The translations under genes were made by a program, and so were the position numbers. Positions 33,164 to 40,894 of a DNA stretch of 44,975 nt are shown in pieces. Each line of letters starts with the position of its first letter. Positions within the stretch are counted from its first letter, which is position 1. The stretch is from JAFGQJ01 sp964588525 (GTDB lineage Bacteria > Spirochaetota > Spirochaetia > SZUA-6 > DRHE01), in NCBI GenBank assembly GCA_964588525.1, contig CAZPQC010000016.1:1-44975 (forward strand). Direction: 5' to 3'. Under the pieces are notes generated by a model. It searched no databases, was not told the DNA's origin, and saw only the letters and a program-made list of their open reading frames with translations.

Positions 33164-34453
33164 TTACTGGCGAAGGATGTCGTTGATCTTCTCCTGACCC
33201 CTCCGGGCCGCTTCGGCGGGAGGCACCTTGGTGAGCATCACCCCTTCCACCATCTCCTTGAGCACGGCCTGGATCTGCGCCCCCTTGACGTGGCAGAAGA
33301 CGAAGTTCGACTTGGCCATGTCGGCGATGAACACGTCGCTGAACTTCTTGTTCTTGTACACCGCGCTTTCCAGCAGCTTCTTGCTGGGGATGATCAGCCC
33401 GACCTGGTCGAGCATCTCCTCCACGTGGCTGCTGAAGTACCAGGTGAGCTTCCAGGCGGCCTTCTGCGCGGCCGGCGACGAGGAAGCGTTGACCATGTAG
33501 TAATGCCCGTACACCGCGGCGCCGTTGTCGTTCACGGCTCCCTGGAAGCGCGGGTAGGGCACCACCGAGACCTCGGGCAGAAACGCAGGATTCTGGGCCT
33601 TGATGCGGTCGTACTGGTACAGGCCGGAGATGCACATGGCCACCGAGTTGTCGTCATTGTTGAAGGTGCTGCGGGCGTTCTTGTAGGTCGGCGAGCCCAG
33701 GTTGCGCCCGTTGGGGCCCCAGTCCGCCATGTACTGCAGCAGCTTGACCCAGGCGGCGGAGTCCACGGCGCCGCTCTTGCCGTCCTTGCTCAGAACCGTG
33801 CCCCCCAGCTGGTTGGCCATGGGGTCGAAGAACTGCAGGTACCAGGGATAGCGGAAGTCAAAGCCGCGGCGGTTGATGACCTCCCCTTCCCGGATGGTCA
33901 GCTTCTCTGCGACCTGCACCATCTGTTCCCAGGTCTTGGGGTAGTCCTTGGCCGGGTCCAGGCCGACCTCACGGTAGTACTTGTTGTTGATGTAGATGCA
34001 CCAGTTGGTGATCTCCATGGGCAGGCCGTGGATCTTGCCGTCGTACAACGCGCCGTTGAAGGTCACGGGCAGGTAGTCGTTCTGCATGGCCCTGTAACTG
34101 GAGAAGCCGACTACCTTCAAATCCACCGGAGCCACGCGACCCAGCTCGATGTACTGCCACTCGTCCTCAGCGCCCTGATTGAAGATATCCGGACCTTTCT
34201 GCGCCGCGAAGGCGGTGAGCAGCTTCTCGGCCATCTTGCCCGAAGGGCCGGTCTCCCGTACCACGGTCACGTTGGGATTCTGGCTTTGGAACTCGGCGAT
34301 GAGCTTCTCCTCCAGGGGCGTACGGTTCGGATCCTCGTGGGTCCAGTAGATCAGTTCCACCGGACCGGTAGGTTCCTGGCCGGGAGATGCAAGTAGCAGG
34401 GTGCCTCCGGCCAACAGCAGTGCGGCAACGAGCAGTGTCGATACAAGCTTCAT
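33164..34453 (-). CDS. Extracellular sugar-binding protein (third importer)
   Basis: Solute-binding protein family 1, 429 residues. The signal peptide covers about 1-22 (MKLVSTLL start, LLLAS before PGQ). The mature protein begins with VELIYWTHEDPNRTPLEEKL, the family's first strand and helix. AAGGAGGTG lies seven bases before the ATG, a near-consensus ribosome site. The mannosidase gene nearby suggests a mannose-containing ligand, by context only. A possible promoter on the minus strand is TTGAAT (34516-34511), 17 bases, then TAGACT. Confidence 0.92.
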   Translation of the reverse strand: MKLVSTLLVAALLLAGGTLLLASPGQEPTGPVELIYWTHEDPNRTPLEEKLIAEFQSQNPNVTVVRETGPSGKMAEKLLTAFAAQKGPDIFNQGAEDEWQYIELGRVAPVDLKVVGFSSYRAMQNDYLPVTFNGALYDGKIHGLPMEITNWCIYINNKYYREVGLDPAKDYPKTWEQMVQVAEKLTIREGEVINRRGFDFRYPWYLQFFDPMANQLGGTVLSKDGKSGAVDSAAWVKLLQYMADWGPNGRNLGSPTYKNARSTFNNDDNSVAMCISGLYQYDRIKAQNPAFLPEVSVVPYPRFQGAVNDNGAAVYGHYYMVNASSSPAAQKAAWKLTWYFSSHVEEMLDQVGLIIPSKKLLESAVYKNKKFSDVFIADMAKSNFVFCHVKGAQIQAVLKEMVEGVMLTKVPPAEAARRGQEKINDILRQ

Positions 34454-34560
34454 AGAACACCTCCTTGAATGTTTTTATTCATCGTAAAGTCTAGTGGATA
34501 AGATTTTTTCATTCAAGGAAAAATATACGAATTCTTTTTTCGGAATGAGCCTGATGGCGG

Positions 34561-35496
34561 GTGTTTGACATTTGCCGGATCGTGAATCACATTGAGGTAG
34601 TGCGAAATAATGCAGACCGGCATCCCTGTCCTGACCCACTGATCCGTCGCATTGCCGAGCTCGAAGAATACGGAGATTCCTGGTCTCTGGATGCCGGAGA
34701 GATCCGGGACCTGCTGGGGGTTGGCGGAGAGGAGTTCTACAGGCGTATCTATGCGGCGGAAAGCGGGGACCATCCCCTCATCTCCCTGAAGACGGCTACC
34801 GGGAGCTACAGTCAGGAGAACATCTGGGAATTCGTAGCCCTGGTCGAGCTGTTCTGCGGTGCGGAAACCGAGATCCGCCTTGAGAAGGCGGGGATCTTTT
34901 TCAGCCATCCCGAGCAGATGGAGATCCTGGGCGTTTTTCTCGGCAATACCGCCGCCGCGCTTCGCCATCATGAGGTGGATTCCGGGCAGTTCTCGGCCAT
35001 GCTGCGAACCTTCGGACGCTTCGAACGGGCCCGGGATGTCTACCTCCGGGAGTATTTCCCCCTGGATGAGCTCATCGATCGGGCTGCGGCGAGGTACTGC
35101 GCCGACCGTTCCTTCGGCATCCCGCAGCTGGCGCAGACCAACGTGAAACGGCTGCTCGAGTTTTTCTTCCGCAAGCATGTGTTGGAGACGCGGAGCATCT
35201 TCGCCGTTCTGATCGAACGGCTGTTGAGGCAGGCGGTGGCGGAGGGATACGCCGCGGAGGCAGAGCGGATGAGGGGGGAGCAGGAACGGGCGGATGCGAA
35301 CCCCTTCGATCCTTCCTCGCATCTGCACAGAGCCCGCGCGGCGATGAATCTGGAAGACCGAGCCCTTAGCCGGCCGCTGCTCAAGGCTCAGTACAAGCGG
35401 CTGATGAAGATCTACCACCCGGACATCAATCCCCAGGGGTTACGGCGCTGTCAGGAGATCACCGCCGCCTACTCCCTGCTGCTCTCCTCCCTGTAG
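34561..35496 (+). CDS. C-terminal J-domain protein
   Basis: 311 residues with GTG start. The last 45 residues form a J-domain-like hairpin: LKAQYKRLMKIYHPDINP with HPD at 286-288, then CQEITAAYSLLL. The rest (1-260) is helical, charged and not recognised. The domain is at the C-terminus, unlike DnaJ and DjlA-type N-terminal versions. It would recruit DnaK to whatever the N-terminal part binds. Start is uncertain; GTG 34561 follows GGCGG. Next gene is the EamA transporter. Confidence 0.75.
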   Translation: MFDICRIVNHIEVVRNNADRHPCPDPLIRRIAELEEYGDSWSLDAGEIRDLLGVGGEEFYRRIYAAESGDHPLISLKTATGSYSQENIWEFVALVELFCGAETEIRLEKAGIFFSHPEQMEILGVFLGNTAAALRHHEVDSGQFSAMLRTFGRFERARDVYLREYFPLDELIDRAAARYCADRSFGIPQLAQTNVKRLLEFFFRKHVLETRSIFAVLIERLLRQAVAEGYAAEAERMRGEQERADANPFDPSSHLHRARAAMNLEDRALSRPLLKAQYKRLMKIYHPDINPQGLRRCQEITAAYSLLLSSL

Positions 35497-35561
35497 GCAA
35501 TGACCAGTAGGCAGTGAGCTTGAACTCCCGGGGACGTGCCGCTATAGTGCTGCCAAAGGAA

Positions 35562-36527
35562 ATGACTCCGCGTACCTTCAAAGATGACTTTCTTCTCCTG
35601 TTGACCGCGGCTATCTGGGGCTTTGCCTTCGTGGCCCAACGGGCCGGCATGGAGTATGTCCAGCCGTTCACCTACAACGGCGTGCGCTTCGCCCTCGGCT
35701 CACTGTCCCTGCTCCCGCTCATCTTCCTCCTCGGCCGACGATCCCGACGCAAAGTACGGGGGAAGAGTCCGACCGGCACCACGAGCGCCGGGGAGAAGCA
35801 GGCTGCGGGGACCAGCGGGGACGGCAAGGTGTGGCTGTACGGTCTGCTCTGCGGCTCGGTTCTGTTTACCGCCGCATCCCTGCAGCAGGTGGGGATCGTC
35901 TACACCACGGCGGGGAAAGCCGGATTCATCACCGGCTTGTACGTGGTCCTGGTTCCGCTTTCCGGTCTGCTCTGGAGACAGAGAGCGGGCTGGAGCCGGT
36001 GGGCCGGCGCCGGTCTGGCCGTGGCGGGTTTGTACCTGCTGAGCGTAACGCAAGGGTTCACCATTGCCAGGGGGGATTTCCTGGTCCTGCTCAGCGCCCT
36101 ATTCTGGACCGCCCACGTGCAGCTGATCGGCTGGTTTTCCCCCAAGACGGATTCCCTCGTCCTGGCGAGCATCCAATTCGCCGTGTGCGCCCTCTTCAGC
36201 CTGATCGTGGCGGCCGCTGCGGAAACCGTGGTTCTGCAGGGGATCCTCCAGGCCGCGGTCCCGATTCTGTACGGGGGTTTGTGTTCCGTGGGAATCGCCT
36301 ACACGCTCCAGGTGGTGGTGCAGAAGACGGCGCATCCGGCCCACGCCGCCATCATCCTGAGCCTGGAAGGAGCCTTCGCAGTACTGGGGGGATGGCTGAT
36401 CCTGGGAGAGCTGCTGTCCCTGCGAGGTTTGATCGGCTGCGTCTTGATGCTGGCGGGGATGATCGTTTCCCAGACCTCGCTGCTACGTAACCCCGCGGCC
36501 GTCGGTGCCGGCGTTCCCCAACCATGA
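35562..36527 (+). CDS. EamA-family (drug/metabolite superfamily) transporter
   Basis: Inner-membrane exporter of the DMT superfamily, 321 residues from the chosen start, with about ten membrane helices in two EamA repeats. The first begins DDFLLLLTAAIWGFAFVAQR, the second near LLSALFWTAHVQLIGWF. A polar, charged insert of about 35 residues (RSRRKVRGKSPTGTTSAGEK onward) interrupts the first repeat between helices 2 and 3. ATG 35562 fits the family, but AAAGGA is directly adjacent; GTG at 35514 is an alternative. Probable efflux of amino acids or metabolites; not specific. Confidence 0.88.
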   Translation: MTPRTFKDDFLLLLTAAIWGFAFVAQRAGMEYVQPFTYNGVRFALGSLSLLPLIFLLGRRSRRKVRGKSPTGTTSAGEKQAAGTSGDGKVWLYGLLCGSVLFTAASLQQVGIVYTTAGKAGFITGLYVVLVPLSGLLWRQRAGWSRWAGAGLAVAGLYLLSVTQGFTIARGDFLVLLSALFWTAHVQLIGWFSPKTDSLVLASIQFAVCALFSLIVAAAAETVVLQGILQAAVPILYGGLCSVGIAYTLQVVVQKTAHPAHAAIILSLEGAFAVLGGWLILGELLSLRGLIGCVLMLAGMIVSQTSLLRNPAAVGAGVPQP

Positions 36528-36682
36528 ACTACCGGATCGTCGCCACCCCGGGTCCGGCTGCCGGTGCGGAAGGGCAGCACGGCCAAGGCCACTCCGTATC
36601 CGTGAAGCTTTATCCTGAACGCAGCTGCTCGATTCGTAGTATATTATTAGGTAGGGCTAGAAAATATTTATAGGAGTGATGC

Positions 36683-36880
36683 ATGTGCCAGGCTACTGTT
36701 TTTTTAGACGGCGATAAGATTATGGAAGATGTGATTCAGGTCAGACCCACGGAGGATGGGGTGGAACTGTCGACCCTGTTCGAAGAACCGCGGACGGTAA
36801 AGGCCTCGATCCGGGATATCGATCTGCTCAAGCATACCGTGCACCTGAACAGCTTGGAGAAGGCGGAGGGAAAATCATGA
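36683..36880 (+). CDS. CooT-family small nickel-binding protein
   Basis: A 65-residue protein that begins MCQATVFLDGDKIMEDVIQV, the hallmark of the CooT family (Cys2 right after the initiator Met, then a five-stranded beta barrel). In characterised CooT, Cys2 binds Ni(II) at the dimer interface and the protein helps nickel insertion into CO dehydrogenase. AGGAG lies six bases before the ATG. The next gene overlaps by four bases. No carbonyl dehydrogenase, hydrogenase or urease gene is in the window, so the client is unknown. Confidence 0.85.
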   Translation: MCQATVFLDGDKIMEDVIQVRPTEDGVELSTLFEEPRTVKASIRDIDLLKHTVHLNSLEKAEGKS

Positions 36881-37131
36881 AGGAAACGGACAAGCTGCGG
36901 GTACTTCTGCAGCACTGGATCGAGCACAACAAGGAGCATGCTGCGGATTTCCTGAGGTGGAGTGAGAAAGCCGGTCCGGCGGCCTCAGCGGTGCGGGAGG
37001 CGGCCGAACGGATGAAGGCGGTCAACCTGGAACTTTCCTCCGCTCTCGATCTATTGGGGGGACCGGCGGAACATTCCTACGGCCACGAGCATTCTCACGG
37101 ACACGAACATTCTCACGGACACGAACATTGA
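36877..37131 (+). CDS. Small His-rich C-terminal protein, CooT partner
   Basis: An 84-residue protein. The first 68 residues are helical (LRVLLQHWIEHNKEHAADFL resembles small helical domains seen near CooT genes), and the last part is a histidine tail with repeated SHGHEH (about 70-84). The tail is a likely nickel, cobalt or zinc store. Its ATG overlaps the stop of the CooT gene (ATGA), so the two are translated together. The gene is convergent with the sigma factor gene, with only three bases between the stops. Confidence 0.82.
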   Translation: MKETDKLRVLLQHWIEHNKEHAADFLRWSEKAGPAASAVREAAERMKAVNLELSSALDLLGGPAEHSYGHEHSHGHEHSHGHEH

Positions 37132-37134
37132 CCT

Positions 37135-37980
37135 TCAGGCCACGTAGGCCTCCAGCAGCCGCCGGCAGGAGGGGGCTCTGAGCTTGGTTATCGCCTTCTT
37201 CTCGATCTGACGGACCCGTTCCCGGGAAAGCCGGTATTGCAGGCCAATCTCGCGGAGGGAGAGACGTTTTTCTCCGTTCAATCCGTAGCGCAAGGACAGA
37301 ATTTCCGCTTCCTTGGGCGTGAGGGTTTCCAGCAGATCCCGGATGTGATCACTGAGGGATTGACTGACCACCGCTTCCTCGGGACTCTCCCCCGCCGTGT
37401 CATAGAGCAAATCCCCCAACAGGCAGAAATCCGCATCCCCCTTCAGCCCCTGAACCGGAGAATCCAAGGACAGGGGCGTCTGGGACACGCTGATGAGGTT
37501 GTGCACATGGCCCTCGGACATGCCCAGCTCCTCGGCGATCCTGCCCAGATCCGCCGCCTTGCTGTCCTCTGACAGCATCTCCCGACGTTTGCGCTCGATA
37601 TGAACGAGCTCGTTAGCCCGATTCCACGGCAGACGGATCATTCTGGACTTATCCGACAGGGCCTTGAGGATCGACTGGCGCACCCACCAGGCTGCGTAAG
37701 AGATGAAGTGATATCCCCTCTTGACGTCGAAATGTTCGACGGCCTTGAGCAGCCCAATGTTGCCCTCGTTGATCAGATCGAGAAGCGGGAAATCCCTGGT
37801 CCGGTATCTCTTGGCCACCGCGACCACGAAACGAAGGTTCGCGCGGATCAGCGCTTCCTTGGCCTCCCGGTCCCCGCCGACCGCGCGGCGGGTCAGGATC
37901 TCCTCCTCCTCCCGGGTGAGCAGGGGATATCGGTTGATCTCTCTGAGATAAAGACAGAGCAGATTGTCATCACGGATCAT
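37135..37980 (-). CDS. RNA polymerase sigma factor, RpoD/SigA family (group 2-like)
   Basis: Sigma-70 family protein, 281 residues from the chosen start. Region 1.2 (LYLREINRYPLLTREEEEIL), region 2 (ANLRFVVAVAKRYRTRDFP, then FISYAAWWVRQSI), region 3 and region 4.2 (LSLREIGLQYRLSRERVRQI) are all present. There is no long region 1.1, and the length is half that of a primary RpoD, so it is a non-essential group 2 type such as RpoS/SigB-like paralogues. ATG 37980 is chosen because region 1.2 begins soon after; the frame is open to 38175 but that part is not sigma-like. A TATACT box at 38065-38060 may be its promoter. Confidence 0.92.
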   Translation of the reverse strand: MIRDDNLLCLYLREINRYPLLTREEEEILTRRAVGGDREAKEALIRANLRFVVAVAKRYRTRDFPLLDLINEGNIGLLKAVEHFDVKRGYHFISYAAWWVRQSILKALSDKSRMIRLPWNRANELVHIERKRREMLSEDSKAADLGRIAEELGMSEGHVHNLISVSQTPLSLDSPVQGLKGDADFCLLGDLLYDTAGESPEEAVVSQSLSDHIRDLLETLTPKEAEILSLRYGLNGEKRLSLREIGLQYRLSRERVRQIEKKAITKLRAPSCRRLLEAYVA

Positions 37981-38205
37981 TTGAAAAAACTCCCAACGTT
38001 TTTTTGTGCAGGCACGCCTGAAGCGTCTGCAGCTTTCGGGCAAAGTGTACGCAATTGGGAGTATAGGTGGGACCGGTCGAAAGTATGGTTTTGGTACGGG
38101 TGGGAACCGGAAGCCCGAACCCGTGCCTGGACAACTATCGGTACAAACGTAGCTTTCCTCACGCGGTCCGGTCAAGGCACGCTTCCCGGGTGCGACGATT
38201 GGCTG

Positions 38206-38211
38206 TATACT
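38206..38211 (+). promoter_or_regulatory. -10 box directly before the epimerase start codon
   Basis: TATACT ends five bases before the ATG at 38217, which would put the transcription start at or next to the start codon. The -35 region (38183-38188, TTCCCG) is weak. No Shine-Dalgarno sequence is present. Confidence 0.4.
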
Positions 38212-38216
38212 GCTGC

Positions 38217-39176
38217 ATGCGGATACTCGTAACCGGCTGCGACGGCTTCATCGGAGCCGTTGTTACTCGGGATTTGCGGCAGTTGAAGCACGAGGTGGTG
38301 GGCACCTGCTACGAACGCGCCCCCGGCCCGAATGAGGCCTACCTGGATCTAACGGATTCGAAAACATTCGAGAATCTTCCATTGAACCGCTTCGATGCCG
38401 TGGTTCACGCGGCGGGGATCGTGGATCAGCGCATCCGGAGGAACCGCATGGTTGCGGTGAACACCGGGGGAACGAAACGTCTGATCCGCTGGGCAAAGGC
38501 GAACGGGGTATCTCACTTCATCTATTTGAGCTCGATCTCGGTTTACGGCTGGAGAACCCTGGGACAGAATCGGAGCGAAGAAAGAACCCGCCGCTCCCGG
38601 GGCATCCCCGTTGTTCCTTACATGGCATCCAAGGTCCAGGCCGAACACGCGATCGAGTCCGGCGGTTTGGGGTACACCCTGCTGCGGCTTCCCGCCGTAA
38701 TGGGAAGGGGGGATTCCTATCTTTCCCCCACGATCATCTCCGCGCTGCAGGACGGAACCTTTTTCACCTGCGGCAGCGGACTGAGGAAGGTTTCCCTGAT
38801 GGTTGGGGCCAATCTCGGTCCGGCCATCCATCGGATCCTGCTCGCCGGGCCAGCCAATAGGGCTTTTAACTGTTGTGACGCTCATGTACCCTGGCGAACG
38901 CTCACGGCCGAATACGCCCGCCGCCTCGCCGTGAATGTCCCGGGCAGGAAACGTTCCGTCTTGAGCATGATCACCCACCTGGGCGACAAGCGCTACCTGC
39001 TGTTGTTGACCTTCTCCCGCTTCGGCGCCCACTTCCCCGATGACCTGCTGCACCGCAGCATTCCCCATCAGCACCTGCACAGCTGGCAAGCGGGAGTGGC
39101 CGAAGCGGTCGCCGGATATAGAGAGGGTGAAGAGGAGCCGCGGTGCTGCAGCTGTGAATATCGGTTGGACGGATAA
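38217..39176 (+). CDS. NAD-dependent epimerase/dehydratase (extended SDR)
   Basis: Extended SDR, 319 residues. NAD loop VTGCDGFIG (5-13), LSSISVYG (104-111) with the catalytic Ser, and PYMASK (134-139) with Tyr135 and Lys139. Ends in a cysteine-rich tail (CCSCEYRLDG). Nucleotide-sugar epimerase or reductase activity fits the family. The ATG at 38217 lies only five bases after a TATACT box and has no ribosome site, so the message may be leaderless. Confidence 0.85.
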   Translation: MRILVTGCDGFIGAVVTRDLRQLKHEVVGTCYERAPGPNEAYLDLTDSKTFENLPLNRFDAVVHAAGIVDQRIRRNRMVAVNTGGTKRLIRWAKANGVSHFIYLSSISVYGWRTLGQNRSEERTRRSRGIPVVPYMASKVQAEHAIESGGLGYTLLRLPAVMGRGDSYLSPTIISALQDGTFFTCGSGLRKVSLMVGANLGPAIHRILLAGPANRAFNCCDAHVPWRTLTAEYARRLAVNVPGRKRSVLSMITHLGDKRYLLLLTFSRFGAHFPDDLLHRSIPHQHLHSWQAGVAEAVAGYREGEEEPRCCSCEYRLDG

Positions 39177-39198
39177 CCTCGCAATTTGTATCTTATAG

Positions 39199-39239
39199 GT
39201 AGTACGATTTTCGTGCCGAATTAACAGGTACGGTACTAC
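39199..39239. promoter_or_regulatory. Inverted repeat upstream of the Lys/Ala-rich protein gene
   Basis: GTAGTAC (39199-39205) and GTACTAC (39233-39239) are an inverted pair 27 bases apart, between the epimerase gene and the repeat-protein gene. They could be two operator half-sites or a leader hairpin. The arms are short. Confidence 0.25.
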
Positions 39240-39282
39240 GTCTGTTTCCAGTAATTGTAACAAACGCAGGGGAGGAGTAGGA

Positions 39283-40124
39283 ATGGCCGAGAAGAAAGCG
39301 GAGCAGAAGGCAGAGAAAAAAACAGAGACGCCGAACCAGAGCAGCGAGCAGGGTAAGCCGTCGCAAGTCAAAAGCACCAAAGCGAAAACTTCGAGCGCAT
39401 CAAAGCTGAAAGCAGCTACTGAGAAAGCTACCCAAAAGGTGAAGAAGGTGGCCGAGAGGACCAACAGCGGTGCCGCCAAGGTCGGCAAAGCTGCTCAGGA
39501 GCTCAGTGAAGGAATCCAGGAGAAGATCGAGAAGGAGATCACTCCGGCTGCGGAGCGGGCCAGGAAGGCCGTGTCTGAGACGACCAAGAAGGTGCGGGAG
39601 GAGCTTGGGCCGGCCGCTGAGAAGGCCAAGCAGGGATTGGCCGACACGACCAAGAAGGTGCGCGAGGAGCTGGGTCCGGCCGCCGAGAAGGCGGGCAGAG
39701 GATTGAGTGCGATTTTCAAGTCCACCGCCCGGGCCACCCNNNNNNNNNNNNNNNNNNNNNNNNNNNNNNNNNNNNNNNNNNNNNNNNNNNNNNNNNNNNN
39801 NNNNNNNNNNNNNNNNNNNNNNNNNNNNNNNNNNNNNNNGAGAAGGCGGGCAGAGGATTGAGTGCGATTTTCAAGTCCACCGCCCGGGCCACCCGCAAAT
39901 CCGCCCGTATTCTCGGGATCAAGGCCAGCATCGGCGCAGATATGCGAAAACGGCAGAAACTCCTGGCTGATCTCGGGGAGAAGTACTATCAGGGGCAGAA
40001 GAAGAAGACGCCGTCGAAGAGCGACCAGGATGCTCTGGATGCTCTAGTTACGGAGATTAAAAAGGTAGACGCAGAAATACATACTCTGGAAGTGAAGGAA
40101 AAAGCCACCCGCCAGTCGACCTGA
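39283..40124 (+). CDS. Lys/Ala/Glu-rich repeat protein (histone H1-like N-terminus), interrupted by assembly gap
   Basis: GGGGAGGAG precedes the ATG. The N-terminal 70 residues are Lys/Ala/Ser/Thr-rich and lack hydrophobics, like bacterial histone H1-type proteins. A 22-residue tandem repeat (TTKKVREELGPAAEKA core, 39577-39708) follows, then a C-terminal helical domain (KASIGADMRKRQKLLADLGE, then KKVDAEIHTLEVKE) likely to be coiled coil. As deposited, the frame breaks at the 100 N. Joining at the 55-base sequence that occurs on both sides (39685-39739 and 39840-39894) restores one frame of 228 residues. Nucleoid binding or an envelope/stress role are both possible; no known family assigned. 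Confidence 0.75.
39577..39708 (+). repeat. Two 66-base tandem repeats inside the coding region
   Basis: Units at 39577-39642 and 39643-39708 encode nearly identical 22-residue blocks with the core TTKKVREELGPAAEKA. Codon-level differences (for example CTT/CTG, GGG/GGT, GCT/GCC) show the copies are not a very recent duplication. Copy number may be under-counted because the assembly breaks immediately after. Confidence 0.85.
39740..39839. other. Assembly gap of 100 N, flanked by an identical 55-base sequence
   Basis: Exactly 100 N, the usual placeholder for unknown length. The 55 bases before the gap (39685-39739) are repeated exactly after it (39840-39894). Collapsing the two copies restores the reading frame across the gap, so the flanking contigs probably overlap and no sequence, or only further repeat units, is missing. 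Confidence 0.9.
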
Positions 40125-40157
40125 CCGCGAATGCCCGAGCTATTATACTGAGCGGCT

Positions 40158-40889
40158 TCAGGGTTTGACGTAGTAGGGACCCGAGCTCACGCCCAGGTTT
40201 CGGTCCTCTGTCACGCCGTATACCTTGAAGCTGAAACCCTCCCGCAGTGCAGGTTGGGAGCTGGTAACGGCCCGAATCGTGAGCGGATTTTTTGAGATAG
40301 GAAAAGACGCGATATAGCGCCCGCCGGTATCGTAAACCCACAACTGGTACGCCGTGGCTTCACCGGACACCCGAATCTCCCCGTCTCCGACGGTTACGCG
40401 GGGAAGGTATGTCCTCGCTTGTTTCGAAGAGACGAGCTGGAGGCGGATCGTCTGTTCCGCGGAATCCCCACCGACATCGCGCAGAAGAATGCGGTACTCC
40501 CCGGCGGGAAAAGAAGCGCCGTCGGGCATTTTCAGGGAGTTGCTGCCGATCCATATATCCTGATCCGAGCCGGATTGAGCCCAGGTCTCCCCGTCCAAAC
40601 GCCAGAACAGCTCCTGTTCGTCGTTGATGAGGTACAGATCTTCGATGTCCTCGAAGCCGTCCGGATCATTGGGTTTTACAAACAGGCTCAGGGATTGGTA
40701 GGTAAGGTTCTGTTCCAGATCCTGGTTCAGGTTCAGCTGCCAAAACACCCGCAAAATCTCCGGGGGTTCCCCCGTGCAGGAGAGCAGGAGCAATAAAAGC
40801 ACGCAGGGCACCAGGATACCGAGGGCTGCTCGCCGGAGCGCGGCTGAGTTTCGAGTTTTCCTGTCGTTCCGGACGTATCTGGTCGTCAT
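40158..40889 (-). CDS. Predicted lipoprotein, function unknown
   Basis: 243 residues. A basic N-terminus is followed by a hydrophobic stretch and the lipobox LLSC at 35-38, so Cys38 should be lipidated. The first 20 residues are unusually long and polar for a signal peptide, so the true start may be a later codon. The mature part is beta-rich with Asp/Gly-rich stretches (KPNDPDGFEDIEDLY), like spirochaetal surface lipoproteins. I do not recognise a domain. Five bases after the TK1-type gene, hence probably co-transcribed. Confidence 0.7.
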   Translation of the reverse strand: MTTRYVRNDRKTRNSAALRRAALGILVPCVLLLLLLSCTGEPPEILRVFWQLNLNQDLEQNLTYQSLSLFVKPNDPDGFEDIEDLYLINDEQELFWRLDGETWAQSGSDQDIWIGSNSLKMPDGASFPAGEYRILLRDVGGDSAEQTIRLQLVSSKQARTYLPRVTVGDGEIRVSGEATAYQLWVYDTGGRYIASFPISKNPLTIRAVTSSQPALREGFSFKVYGVTEDRNLGVSSGPYYVKP

Positions 40890-40894
40890 TTGTT

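Noticed and set aside
33290..34396. 368-codon plus-strand frame opposite the third binding-protein gene
   Set aside because: It is rich in His, Val, Gly and Asp as expected from antisense translation; the minus strand encodes a full binding protein with signal peptide.
37084..37130. Short DNA tandem repeat in the His-rich gene as a microsatellite
   Set aside because: The repeat is in frame and encodes the SHGHEH metal-binding tail, so coding function explains it.
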